Origin: Frigoribacterium endophyticum
GTDB lineage: Bacteria; Actinomycetota; Actinomycetes; Actinomycetales; Microbacteriaceae
DNA length: 64,000 nt
NCBI RefSeq assembly: GCF_011759585.1
Contig: NZ_JAAOYV010000001.1
Coordinates: forward strand, 124,001-188,000
Direction: 5' to 3'
Shown here: in pieces, positions 53,144 to 60,943 of the stretch
Position numbering within the stretch: the first letter of the stretch is position 1
How the letters are laid out: each line of letters begins with the position of its first letter
Translations under genes and position numbers: made by a program
The notes under the pieces: model-generated
Told to the model about the DNA's origin: nothing
Database searches by the model: none
What the model saw: only the letters and a program-made list of their open reading frames with translations

Positions 53144-53853
53144 ACCGTGCCACCGCCGTCGTCCGACTTCAGCTCGTGCGCCGCACGACATGGTTCCTCG
53201 TGCCTCTCGCCATCATGCTCATCGCAGGCGTGGCGACCGTGATCATCCAGCTCGCGATCCAACGCGCGACCGGCATGTCTCCGACCTCGCCCGGTTACGC
53301 CGACAGCGCCCGGAACAATCCGGCCCTAGCGTGGTCCGTCTCTGGGTACCTCGTGGCGACCGGCGTGGCCAGCGTCTCGTCGGTGTTCCCGTTGGCGGCG
53401 TCGCTGGGCACCACGCGACGCGGGTTCGCGGCGGGCACGCTCCTCACCCACGCGCTCGTCTCCGCCTACCTCGCCGTCGTCGCAGCCTCGATGCTCGGCC
53501 TCGAGTTGCTCACCGGTCATTGGTTCGTCGGCATCTACGTCTTCGACAGCGCCGTCCTCGGCGCGGGGAACGTCGCGGTTCTGATGCTCGTCATGTTCCT
53601 CGGTTCGCTGACTGCGTTCACCGTCGGTGCGGTCTTCGGTGGGGTCTGGCTGCGCTTCGGCCCGCGCGGCCCTCTCTCAGTGGCCGTCGTCGCGGTGCTC
53701 GTGCTCGCAGGCCTTCTGCTGGTGCTCGCCCCGTCGCTCGTCGACATTGCTGGGGCATTCCAGGTCTGGTGGCTCGCCGTCGGGGGCGTTGCGCTGGTGC
53801 TCGTCGCTGCGGGGGGTACGACCCTGTCGCTGCGCGGAGCGAACGTCCGCTAG
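53140..53853 (+). CDS. ABC transporter permease
   Basis: 237 residues with six predicted helices (LVPLAIMLIAGVATVIIQLA; VATGVASVSSVFPLAASLG; LAVVAASMLGLELL; the last pair after 170). It pairs with the ATPase gene (4-base overlap). No solute-binding protein, as expected for a YtrBC-type exporter. Confidence 0.85.
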   Translation: MNRATAVVRLQLVRRTTWFLVPLAIMLIAGVATVIIQLAIQRATGMSPTSPGYADSARNNPALAWSVSGYLVATGVASVSSVFPLAASLGTTRRGFAAGTLLTHALVSAYLAVVAASMLGLELLTGHWFVGIYVFDSAVLGAGNVAVLMLVMFLGSLTAFTVGAVFGGVWLRFGPRGPLSVAVVAVLVLAGLLLVLAPSLVDIAGAFQVWWLAVGGVALVLVAAGGTTLSLRGANVR

Positions 53854-54450
53854 ATGGAGGGGGAGGGGCTCCTGTCCGACGAGGTCCCCACCGGGATGGG
53901 TGTCCGGTCGACCTGCGATGCTCAGGTCACGTCGTGGCCGCGAGCTGAGGCCCTGCGAACGGATCGTCTCTCGCTGGAGCCGCTCGCCGTGAGGCACGCG
54001 AGGGAGATGGTGACGGCCCTGGCGCCCCGTGACCTGTACCGGTTCACCGGCGGGGAACCCCCTACATCTGACGAGCTGGAGGCGCGCTACCGTCGTCAGG
54101 CACGAGGCCAGTCCCAGGACGGGCGGGCCGGGTGGTTGAACTGGATCATCCGTCCTGCTGGCGGCGGGCTGGCTATCGGTTTCGTCCAAGCAACGCTTAC
54201 ACGCAGGGGCGTCGAGCTCGTGGCTGACCTCGCTTGGCTGGTCACCGTGTCGGAGCAGGGCCGTGGTCTGGCAGGGGAAGCAACATTGGCGGTCGCGGCG
54301 TGGTTACCGTCGATCGGTGTCAGGCGCTTGCAGGCCTACGTCCATCAAGACCATGCGGTGTCAGCACGTGTGGCCGAAAGGCTCGGGCTCGCACCGACGT
54401 CGACTCTCGTCGACGGAGAGATGCTCTGGGAAGCCATCACTGTTCTATGA
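53854..54450 (+). CDS. GNAT acetyltransferase
   Basis: 198 residues. RimJ-like N-terminus (LRTDRLSLEPLAVRHAREMV), acetyl-CoA loop SEQGRGLAGEA and C-terminal SARVAERLGLAPT. The ATG directly follows the permease stop; ATG 53896 is an alternative start. Last gene of the GntR-ABC module; it could acetylate the antibiotic or host target. An array repeat follows 18 bases after the stop. Confidence 0.82.
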   Translation: MEGEGLLSDEVPTGMGVRSTCDAQVTSWPRAEALRTDRLSLEPLAVRHAREMVTALAPRDLYRFTGGEPPTSDELEARYRRQARGQSQDGRAGWLNWIIRPAGGGLAIGFVQATLTRRGVELVADLAWLVTVSEQGRGLAGEATLAVAAWLPSIGVRRLQAYVHQDHAVSARVAERLGLAPTSTLVDGEMLWEAITVL

Positions 54451-54467
54451 CTGAATGGTACGAACGT

Positions 54468-54483
54468 GCCCGATAGCCCATCC
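54468..54483 (+). repeat. Array repeat R3
   Basis: GCCCGATAGCCCATCC, followed by CACCGGGA, giving an imperfect terminal inverted repeat. Confidence 0.75.
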
Positions 54484-54573
54484 ATCACCGGGATCTATTC
54501 CGTACCGGCCTATCGAGACGATCCGCGCCCCGCAACCACGGGGGGTAGCCGGCGCCCTCGAGCGTCCGGCGAC

Positions 54574-54589
54574 CGATCGGCTATCGGAC
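54574..54589 (-). repeat. Array repeat R4 (inverted)
   Basis: Minus strand GTCCGATAGCCGATCG, then GTCGCCGGAC. It faces R3 about 110 bases away and supplies the TAG stop of the minus-strand acetyltransferase. Confidence 0.85.
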
Positions 54590-55150
54590 GGTTCGAGCGA
54601 CGGCCCACTCGCGATCGAGCATGGCGTACTGGTAGCCGTCGACCCATCCCAGGTCGGCGTGCCAGGAATCCTCGACGCCGTGCTGCTCGCGTCGCATGCC
54701 GTTCTTTTCGAGGATGCGGGCAGAGGCGATGTTGTCTGCGTTGCAGCTCGCGATGACACGCCGGAGCCGGAGCGCGTCGAATGCTGCCGTGAGGAGCCCG
54801 CGGGCCAGGTCCGTTCCCAGTCCTCGTCCGGCGAGGTCGGGTTGGAGCATGTAGCCGATGACGCCTTGCGTGCCTGGGGGCATTCCTGGTTGCCCCAGGC
54901 CGTCGGTGACGTCGAGGAACCCCAGGCCGGCGAGCTGGCCGTTCAGCTCAGCGACGCACGAGAAGTCAGTGTCACTGTCGGGGATGCTCGCCCACTCTCT
55001 GGCGTAGGCGTCCGGGTCGACGTGTGTGCGAAGCATGAACCGGTTGACGACGGGGTTGTTCCGAAGGGCGACGACCTGGTCCGCTTCCTCGGGCCGAGGG
55101 TCGCGGAGGAGGAGAGCCCCGCTTTGAGCAGGCCAAGGAGAAAGGCGCAC
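54581..55150 (-). CDS. GNAT acetyltransferase (RimJ/RimL-like)
   Basis: 189 residues. LLLRDPRPEEADQVVALRNN, VAELNGQLAGLGFLDV, acetyl-CoA loop LAGRGLGTDLARGLL, and NADNIASARILEKNGM. GTG 55150 has GGAAGG upstream and is preferred over an ATG 54 bases earlier that lies beyond an array repeat. The stop TAG is formed by repeat R4. One-gene module between R4 and R5. Confidence 0.88.
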   Translation of the reverse strand: MRLSPWPAQSGALLLRDPRPEEADQVVALRNNPVVNRFMLRTHVDPDAYAREWASIPDSDTDFSCVAELNGQLAGLGFLDVTDGLGQPGMPPGTQGVIGYMLQPDLAGRGLGTDLARGLLTAAFDALRLRRVIASCNADNIASARILEKNGMRREQHGVEDSWHADLGWVDGYQYAMLDREWAVARTVR

Positions 55151-55173
55151 GCTGTCATCCTTCCAGGAGCCAC

Positions 55174-55191
55174 GCCCGGTGACCGATCGTC
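55174..55191 (+). repeat. Array repeat R5
   Basis: GCCCGGTGACCGATCGTC; the outer bases CGCCC...GGGCG form a 28-base imperfect palindrome. 31 bases past the stop of the next minus-strand gene. Confidence 0.8.
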
Positions 55192-55221
55192 TGGAGGGCG
55201 GCACGCTTCCGAGATCGACGT

Positions 55222-55668
55222 CTAGTCAGTCCTGATGGCGTCCCATACCTCGCCAAGAGACCTGCTGGCCTTGGCTGCTGATGTCCGCCAGGCGGCGTTT
55301 CGTTCGGATGCGGTGGCCTGGACTTCGTCGAGGAAAAGTTCCAGGCTCTGTCCTGTCACGTACTTGAACGGAAGTGCTCGCTTGCGCTCAATAGGGGCGT
55401 TCTGATGCCCGCTGATGTACTCCTTCTTAGCGAGGCCCGCGATCGCAAGCTGGTCGAGAAAGGCTCGTGGCAGGTCTCTGTTCAGGGCCAAGATGTCGTG
55501 TATTCGGTGATCGTCGACCTCGAGCAACGCACCGAATGTGCCTTCGTCAAGACCCTGACGTGACGCGAGCTCCCAGCGCTCCTCGTAGGTACCATTTTGC
55601 GCAACCCACAGGGCTGCCGCCGGCGGCAAGCTCGTATCGTCGAGCCGGTCTCGCCAGGCATCCCACAT
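55222..55668 (-). CDS. Hypothetical helical protein
   Basis: 148 residues, mostly alpha-helical by pattern (WVAQNGTYEERWELASRQ; ILALNRDLPRAFLDQLAIAG; LELFLDEVQATASERNAAW). GC is lower than the flanks. No family recognised; no signal peptide. One-gene module between repeats R5 and R6. Confidence 0.7.
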   Translation of the reverse strand: MWDAWRDRLDDTSLPPAAALWVAQNGTYEERWELASRQGLDEGTFGALLEVDDHRIHDILALNRDLPRAFLDQLAIAGLAKKEYISGHQNAPIERKRALPFKYVTGQSLELFLDEVQATASERNAAWRTSAAKASRSLGEVWDAIRTD

Positions 55669-55742
55669 GGTGTTGCTTCCAGAGTCGTTGTTCCGTTGAG
55701 GCAGACGTTAGCTGGATCGGCATCTGTCGAGCGGTGCCATCC

Positions 55743-55760
55743 GCCCGATAAGCGATCGGT
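55743..55760 (+). repeat. Array repeat R6
   Basis: GCCCGATAAGCGATCGGT with a downstream GGGGGC closing an imperfect palindrome. Lies between divergent genes. Confidence 0.8.
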
Positions 55761-55841
55761 CAGGGGGCAAGTGGCAGAGCGTCAAGCGGGGCCGCAAGCA
55801 GACCCTTGCTTTCCGCTTGGTTAAGTGAATAACTTGTCCAC

Positions 55842-56300
55842 ATGGAAAGCAATCATGCTCAGAGTCCTGCCTCTGCCCGCGATGCCCTGCGTGGTCTCGA
55901 GGGTGACAGGCTCGAACTCGCGCGAAGAACGCGTTCACCACGCTGGTATTACCCGGGGTTGGCGCTGTTCACGGCGGCGATACCCCTGGCTCCCCTTGCT
56001 GGAGGCGTGTGGGTCTTCGTTGTCATTGCTTTCGCTTGTCTCGGGCTCGTCGGCCTCGAGCGGGCCTTCGTACTCACGACGGGCATCTCCACCAACAGGG
56101 TTCCTGGCCCCAGATCGTTGCTCGTCCTCGTCGCGATGGGCATCGTGGTGCTCACGATGGTCTTCGTGTCCGGCCTCGCCGTGCATGCGGACTCGACTGC
56201 ATGGGCGTTGACGGCCGGCGCGGTGAGCTTCCTCACCATGTTCCCGGGCGGATACGTCTATGACCACTTCTACGGCCAGGAGCTGCGGCGTGGCGTCTAG
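55842..56300 (+). CDS. Four-helix membrane protein
   Basis: 152 residues. Cytosolic charged start, then hydrophobic segments about 40-85 (two), 95-118 and 125-142. No recognised family. It overlaps the following HTH gene by 11 bases. Membrane protein plus small winged-helix regulator is a recurring pair in actinobacteria and firmicutes, usually of unknown function. Confidence 0.72.
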   Translation: MESNHAQSPASARDALRGLEGDRLELARRTRSPRWYYPGLALFTAAIPLAPLAGGVWVFVVIAFACLGLVGLERAFVLTTGISTNRVPGPRSLLVLVAMGIVVLTMVFVSGLAVHADSTAWALTAGAVSFLTMFPGGYVYDHFYGQELRRGV

Positions 56301-56622
56301 AGCACGATTTGACGAATCGATCCATGCTCCGACGAGGCTCCGCCTGTGCGCTCTTCTCCGCCCCGTCGACCACATCGATTTCTCGGTCCTCGCCACAACT
56401 CTCGGGCTGAGCGACGCAAACCTGTCCAAGACCGTCCGCGCGCTCACGGAACTCGGGTACATGAGCACGACAAAAGAAGCCTCCACGACCAGGCGTGACG
56501 CGCGTCGAACCACCCGCATCGCACTCACACCCGCCGGCCGGGACGCAATCGACGGGCACCTCGCCGCCCTTCAAGACCTCGCATCAGCCAAGGACCTGAG
56601 CGCTACGGCAACCGACCGTTGA
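56290..56622 (+). CDS. Winged-helix transcriptional regulator (HTH_34/MarR-like)
   Basis: 110 residues. ESIHAPTRLRLCALLRPVDH, FSVLATTLGLSDANLSKTVR, YMSTTKEASTTRRDARRTTR and LTPAGRDAIDGHL are the HTH_34 pattern. GTG 56290 overlaps the membrane-protein stop. It probably controls that pair. Repeat R7 begins 3 bases after its stop. Confidence 0.87.
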   Translation: MASRARFDESIHAPTRLRLCALLRPVDHIDFSVLATTLGLSDANLSKTVRALTELGYMSTTKEASTTRRDARRTTRIALTPAGRDAIDGHLAALQDLASAKDLSATATDR

Positions 56623-56624
56623 CT

Positions 56625-56642
56625 GCCCGATAGCCGATCGTT
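56625..56642 (+). repeat. Array repeat R7 (best consensus)
   Basis: GCCCGATAGCCGATCGTT, then GGCCGGCA, a 27-base imperfect palindrome with TGCC and GGCA ends. Confidence 0.85.
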
Positions 56643-56690
56643 GGCCGGCACATCGGCGCCGGTGCTGGGCAGACGCACTAGCGTCTGAGC

Positions 56691-57098
56691 ATGTGCGCTG
56701 ACTCGCTGTCGATCACCGTCGCATCGGTGTCCTCCGCGGAGGGACTGTGGTGCGCGCTTACGGACGAGCGCGACTCCTGGTGGCCTGAGCTGGTGCTGAC
56801 TCCCGAGGTCGGCTCGGTCGTGCGCGAGACCTGGACCGAGGGCGGCCGCGAGCACTTCGCTGACGGTCGCGTGACGGAAGCAGTACCGCCGAGTCGGCTG
56901 GCCTTCGTGTGGCAGCAGCCGGAATGGCCGTCGCCACTTATGGTCCGCTTCAACATCCGTAGTGACGGCGAGCGGAGCACGGTCACGCTGACGGAACGAG
57001 GTTTTGGGCAGCTCGTAGATGGCGACGGACTTCGAGCCGCACACGAGGAGGGGTGGAACTACCATCTCGCAAACCTGCTCAGGGCGGCGTCCCGATAG
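56691..57098 (+). CDS. SRPBCC/AHSA1-like protein
   Basis: 135 residues. SAEGLWCALTDERDSWWPEL, FADGRVTEAVPPSRLAFVW, STVTLTERGFGQLVDG and WNYHLANLLRA match the AHA1-like START family. Probable ligand-binding or stress protein. Its stop TAG is contributed by repeat R8. One-gene module. Confidence 0.85.
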   Translation: MCADSLSITVASVSSAEGLWCALTDERDSWWPELVLTPEVGSVVRETWTEGGREHFADGRVTEAVPPSRLAFVWQQPEWPSPLMVRFNIRSDGERSTVTLTERGFGQLVDGDGLRAAHEEGWNYHLANLLRAASR

Positions 57099-57107
57099 AC
57101 GATCGGC
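57090..57107 (+). repeat. Array repeat R8
   Basis: TCCCGATAGACGATCGGC overlapping the 3' end of the SRPBCC gene and 18 bases from the 3' end of the convergent quinone reductase. Confidence 0.85.
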
Positions 57108-57124
57108 ATCCGAACTCGACCGGT

Positions 57125-58108
57125 TCAGTGGACCGTGACGACGAGTTTGCCCGCCTGTGTGCCGTTCTCCATGTCACGGTGGGCTTGGACGATGTCCTCG
57201 AAGTCGTAGACCTTGGCGATGGGCACGCTTGCGGTGCCCGCGGCCACGGCGTCGAGGAAGGCCTGCAGTACGGGTGCCGGTAGGTCGCTGGCTTCACCGG
57301 AGTACGCGGTGAGACGGACGCCGTTCGGAATCACGGCCATCGGGTAGAAATCGGGGATCGTCCACACGTCAGCGAGCATCCCGCTGAAGGAGACGGTGCC
57401 GTGCACTGCGGTCGCCCGGAGCGTGTCGGGCAGGGTGTCGGTGCCGATGAGTTCCACGGCACCATCGACGCCGGCAGGCACGATCTCTCGTACCGCGTCC
57501 GCGATGCTGCCGGTGTCGATCACGACATGGTCGGCGCCGGTCCTTCGCAGGAACTCGGCGCGGTCGGGGTTGCGGCTGGTGGCGATGACGTTCATGCCTT
57601 GCTGCTTCGCCAGGACGATGCAGGCGAGACCGACCGATGACGTGCCTCCGCGGATCAGGAGCGTATCTCCCGGGCGGGCGTCGACACCGACGGTGAGCGA
57701 GCCGTGGGCGGTCTGCAGCATCTCGGGGACGGCGCCGAGCACGGACCACTCGAGGCTGCTGCGGAACGGGACGACGCTGCCGGCCGGGACGAGGGTGTAT
57801 TCGGCATAGCCCCCGTCGAACTCGCGGCCCATTCCACCCATGAGCGCGGCGACCTGCGTGCTGGGTGCGAACTCCCCGCCGGGGGCTGCCTCGACGGTCC
57901 CGACGGCTTCGATCCCGGGGACCCGCGGGAAGCTCCCGAAGTGGCCCATGCCACGGCGGAAGTGCAGCTCCGACCGGTTCAGCCCGAACGCCTCCACCCG
58001 GACGAGGACCTGACCCGGCGCGGGGACCGGCACCGGCAGCTCGCGGATGCTCAGCACTTCGGGGTCGCCGGGTGCGTCGATGACGACAGCTCGCATGGTC
58101 GGGGTCAT
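57125..58108 (-). CDS. Zinc-free quinone oxidoreductase (MDR family)
   Basis: 327 residues. GroES-like domain (VLVRVEAFGLNRSELHFRRG, GIEAVGTVEAAP), nucleotide motif LLIRGGTSSVGLACIVLAKQ, and the C-terminal HRDMENGTQAGKLVV. The absence of structural zinc Cys fits the QOR class, which reduces quinones or enals with NADPH. It overlaps the marR gene by 4 bases; MarR is the likely regulator. Confidence 0.92.
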   Translation of the reverse strand: MTPTMRAVVIDAPGDPEVLSIRELPVPVPAPGQVLVRVEAFGLNRSELHFRRGMGHFGSFPRVPGIEAVGTVEAAPGGEFAPSTQVAALMGGMGREFDGGYAEYTLVPAGSVVPFRSSLEWSVLGAVPEMLQTAHGSLTVGVDARPGDTLLIRGGTSSVGLACIVLAKQQGMNVIATSRNPDRAEFLRRTGADHVVIDTGSIADAVREIVPAGVDGAVELIGTDTLPDTLRATAVHGTVSFSGMLADVWTIPDFYPMAVIPNGVRLTAYSGEASDLPAPVLQAFLDAVAAGTASVPIAKVYDFEDIVQAHRDMENGTQAGKLVVTVH

Positions 58109-58602
58109 CGTCCTGTCTCCACTGCCGCCTGCAGCCGTTCGAGTGCCGCCAGGCCCTTCGAGATGGCCTCATCGTCTGCTTCTGTGAGCACCTCGTCAAG
58201 CGCTCGCCCGAACCGCTCGTCTGCGAGGGCGAGAGCATCCCGCCCCTGCGGCGAGAGCGTGCTGCGGACGCTCCTGCGGTCATCAGGGTCTGGTGCCCGC
58301 TCGAGGAGACCATCGGAGGCGAGACGATCGAGGAGGCGACTGGCCGCCGCGATCGAGGTCCCGACCCCGGTCGCGACGTCTTGCACGCGAGCGCCTGTGG
58401 GGGCGACGTCGACGATCCGCAGCACCTCCAAGCGCGCGAGGCTGAGGATGCCCTCACCCCGCATCCGCTTCTCGACCGAGTTCCAAACGTCGGTCTCGTG
58501 CCGCACGAGAGCCTCGAAGTACGCACGGGCACGAACCCCGCGGGTGCTGACGTCCCCTTGTGGGGCAGGGGTCTCGGAGGAAGCTGCGGCGTTCGTGTTC
58601 AT
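58105..58602 (-). CDS. MarR family regulator
   Basis: 165 residues. ILSLARLEVLRIVDVAPTGA, VGTSIAAASRLLDRLASDGL and DPDDRRSVRSTLSPQGRDAL are the winged-helix core. First gene of the regulator/quinone-reductase operon, divergent from a SnoaL-like gene. The intergenic AT-rich stretch GCTATGTAAAGTAGTTTGG (58627-58645) is a candidate operator. Confidence 0.93.
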   Translation of the reverse strand: MNTNAAASSETPAPQGDVSTRGVRARAYFEALVRHETDVWNSVEKRMRGEGILSLARLEVLRIVDVAPTGARVQDVATGVGTSIAAASRLLDRLASDGLLERAPDPDDRRSVRSTLSPQGRDALALADERFGRALDEVLTEADDEAISKGLAALERLQAAVETGR

Positions 58603-58671
58603 GATCCGAGCCTACGCTCAATGCTTGCTATGTAAAGTAGTTTGGTCGCCAGCCTCAGAGATTGGAACACC

Positions 58672-59094
58672 ATGACCACCGACCACCGCACCTCCTTCCA
58701 CCGCTTCGTCGAGTTCATCAACAGCGGCGATGCCACCATCGGCGAGACCGTGATCTCCCCTGAGGCGACGTTCATGACACCGTTCTCGCCCGAGGCGCTC
58801 CGTGGTCTACCGGGGTACCTGCAGATCCTGACCATCATGCGAGGCGCGTTCTCCGACATCCAATGGAGCGTCGATCAGGTCGTCGTCGAGTACGACACCG
58901 TCGCTGCTCGGTTCACACTTCGCGGCACCCACGACGGCGAGTTCCTCGGGACGCCTGCCACGGGCAGGGCGGTCATCGCGCATGCCAGCAACTTCTACCG
59001 CTTCGTCGACGGTCGGATCGTTGATGAGGTCGGCCAGCCGGACCTGCTGAGCATCCTCGGCCAGATCGGCGCCCTGCCGCCGTCGCTCGGCTGA
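58672..59094 (+). CDS. SnoaL-like/NTF2-fold protein
   Basis: 140 residues. FHRFVEFINSGDATIGETVI, GYLQILTIMRGAFSDIQW, ARFTLRGTHDGEFLGTPATG and NFYRFVDGRIVDEVGQPDLL match the SnoaL-like polyketide-cyclase family. ATG 58672 is preferred. Divergent from marR and probably co-controlled. Confidence 0.88.
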   Translation: MTTDHRTSFHRFVEFINSGDATIGETVISPEATFMTPFSPEALRGLPGYLQILTIMRGAFSDIQWSVDQVVVEYDTVAARFTLRGTHDGEFLGTPATGRAVIAHASNFYRFVDGRIVDEVGQPDLLSILGQIGALPPSLG

Positions 59095-59200
59095 AGCCTC
59101 TCCGAGCGTCTCCGACAGGGCCCTCTCGGGTGCGCCTCGTTGGACCTGGATGCGGGCGTCCAGGCCTGGCCGGCATGGGCCCAGGAAGTTCGACGCCAGT

Positions 59201-59218
59201 GCCCGACAGACGATCGTC
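59201..59218 (+). repeat. Array repeat R9
   Basis: GCCCGACAGACGATCGTC, 107 bases after the SnoaL gene. It is the last good copy, marking the right side of the array. The 350 bases to the ABC permease hold no gene. Confidence 0.75.
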
Positions 59219-59266
59219 CAACGGCCGCGGCATGACGTGAGCGCACACGAGGCAGTCGGGTCCAGT

Positions 59267-59276
59267 GGCTGTCGGG
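59267..59276 (-). repeat. Array repeat R10, inverted partial
   Basis: Minus strand CCCGACAGCC, facing R9 about 60 bases away, with GGGACGAT flanking. Possible right end of the array. Confidence 0.45.
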
Positions 59277-59446
59277 ATCGTCCCGTCCTCGAGGGTGCGG
59301 CATGGCTCGTGGACCCTCGTCAGGTCCGACCAAGACGGCGGGTGTGGGGGCCTGGTGCCATAGGGCTCTCTTAGCTGCGCCATCGGGTGCTGAGGGCAGT
59401 GTTTCCTACCGTGTTCCTCGTCCTGATCCCCGCACCGAGGAGAACC

Positions 59447-60943
59447 GTGTTCCTGACCTACCTGCTCAGAGAGCTGAGCAACAGACGCAAGCAGACCGTG
59501 ATCATCGCGGCGGGCATGGCCCTGGCCATCGCCCTCGTGATGATCGTGAGCGGGGTGGCGGCCGGTGTGAAGAACGCCCAGTCGACCGTCCTCGAGTCGG
59601 TCTACGGCGTCGGCACCGACGTCACCATCACGCAGACCGCCGAGCCGGGCGCCGACGGGCCCGGCCAGCAGTTCGCCTTCGGCTCCGGCGACGGCACCAC
59701 CACCGACGACGGCAGCACCGAGGTCGCCCAGAGCACCCTGTCCGCCGCGCGGGGCACCGCGACCTTCGACTCGTCGGCCCTGACCACGGTCGAGGGCGTG
59801 GACGGCGTCTCCGCCGCGACCGCGACCCTGAGCCTGCAGGCCTCCAGCTTCTCGGGCACGGTGCCCGACTTCTCCCAGGGGGGCGCGGGAGGCGCGGGTG
59901 CCGACGGTGCGACCGGTGACGGTACCGACGCGGGCACGCAGGCCGCGCCTCCCACCGGCGGGGCCGACGGCGCGGGCGGCAGCGCGTTCGACGTCGACCA
60001 GTTCTCGGTCACCGGCCTCGACCCCGCGACGAACGCGGTCGGACCGCTCAGCAGCGCCTCGATCGTCGACGGCCGCAGCTTGACCGCCGCCGACGCGGGG
60101 GCCGACGTCGTCGTGCTCGACCAGACGTACGCGACGAGCGCCGATCTCGCCGTCGGCGACACGCTCGCGATCGGCGGCACCGACTTCACGGTGGTCGGCA
60201 TCGCGGCGTCCACGTCGTCGGACGCCGCCACCGCCTCCGACACGTACGTGCCCCTCGACACCGCTCAGGCCCTCAGCGGGCTGACGGACCAGATCAGCGA
60301 CGTCTACGTCACGGCGTCGAGCGCCAGCGGCGTCGACGCCCTGAAGTCCGACCTGCAGGCGGCGTTGCCGGACGCCACGGTGAACACCCAGTCCGACCTG
60401 GCGTCGAGCGTGTCCGGCTCGCTCTCGACCGCGTCCGACCTGATCGGCAAGCTCGGCACGTGGCTCTCCGTGGCGGTGCTCGCCGCCGCGTTCCTCATGG
60501 CGATCCTCTTCACCGTCTCGGGCGTCGGTCGACGCACCCGCGAGTTCGGCACGCTCAAGGCCATCGGCTGGAGCGGCTCCCGCATCACCCGTCAGGTCGC
60601 GGGGGAATCTCTCGTGCAGGGCCTGATCGGCGGAGTCGTCGGAGTCGCGGTCGGCCTTCTCGGGATCCTGGTCGTGAACCTCGTGGCACCGACCCTGTCC
60701 GCCGCGGCCACCGCCCAGGCGGCAGGCCCCGGTGCCGGCGGCCCCGGATCAGCGGGTGGAGGCGGCGCCGGCCAGCAGGTGGTGCAGGCCACCACCGACG
60801 TCGCCCTGACCGTGCCCGTGACGGTGTCGATCGTCGTCCTCGCGGTGGGCCTGGCCGTCGTGGGCGGCCTGCTCGCCGGAGCCGCGGGGGGATGGCGTGC
60901 CTCGCGCCTGCGCCCCGCCGAGGCCCTGAGGAGCGTCGCGTGA
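59447..60943 (+). CDS. MacB/FtsX-type ABC transporter permease
   Basis: 498 residues. N-terminal TM (VIIAAGMALAIALVMIVSGV), a large Gly/Ala/Asp-rich extracellular domain, then three TMs with the FtsX loop (GRRTREFGTLKAIGWSGSRI). GTG 59447 has GAGGAG. A mechano-transmission or export permease. Its stop overlaps the GTG of the ATPase gene. Confidence 0.9.
   Translation: MFLTYLLRELSNRRKQTVIIAAGMALAIALVMIVSGVAAGVKNAQSTVLESVYGVGTDVTITQTAEPGADGPGQQFAFGSGDGTTTDDGSTEVAQSTLSAARGTATFDSSALTTVEGVDGVSAATATLSLQASSFSGTVPDFSQGGAGGAGADGATGDGTDAGTQAAPPTGGADGAGGSAFDVDQFSVTGLDPATNAVGPLSSASIVDGRSLTAADAGADVVVLDQTYATSADLAVGDTLAIGGTDFTVVGIAASTSSDAATASDTYVPLDTAQALSGLTDQISDVYVTASSASGVDALKSDLQAALPDATVNTQSDLASSVSGSLSTASDLIGKLGTWLSVAVLAAAFLMAILFTVSGVGRRTREFGTLKAIGWSGSRITRQVAGESLVQGLIGGVVGVAVGLLGILVVNLVAPTLSAAATAQAAGPGAGGPGSAGGGGAGQQVVQATTDVALTVPVTVSIVVLAVGLAVVGGLLAGAAGGWRASRLRPAEALRSVA

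Noticed and set aside
49681-59276. Classical integron with attC sites
   Set aside because: No tyrosine IntI gene and no RYYYAAC/GTTRRRY cores; repeats are much shorter than attC sites and share a different sequence.
19258-59950. Octamer GGAGGCGC/GCGCCTCC seen often in both strands
   Set aside because: My rough count is only about twice the expectation at this GC content, with no fixed position or orientation; a genome-wide word count would be needed.
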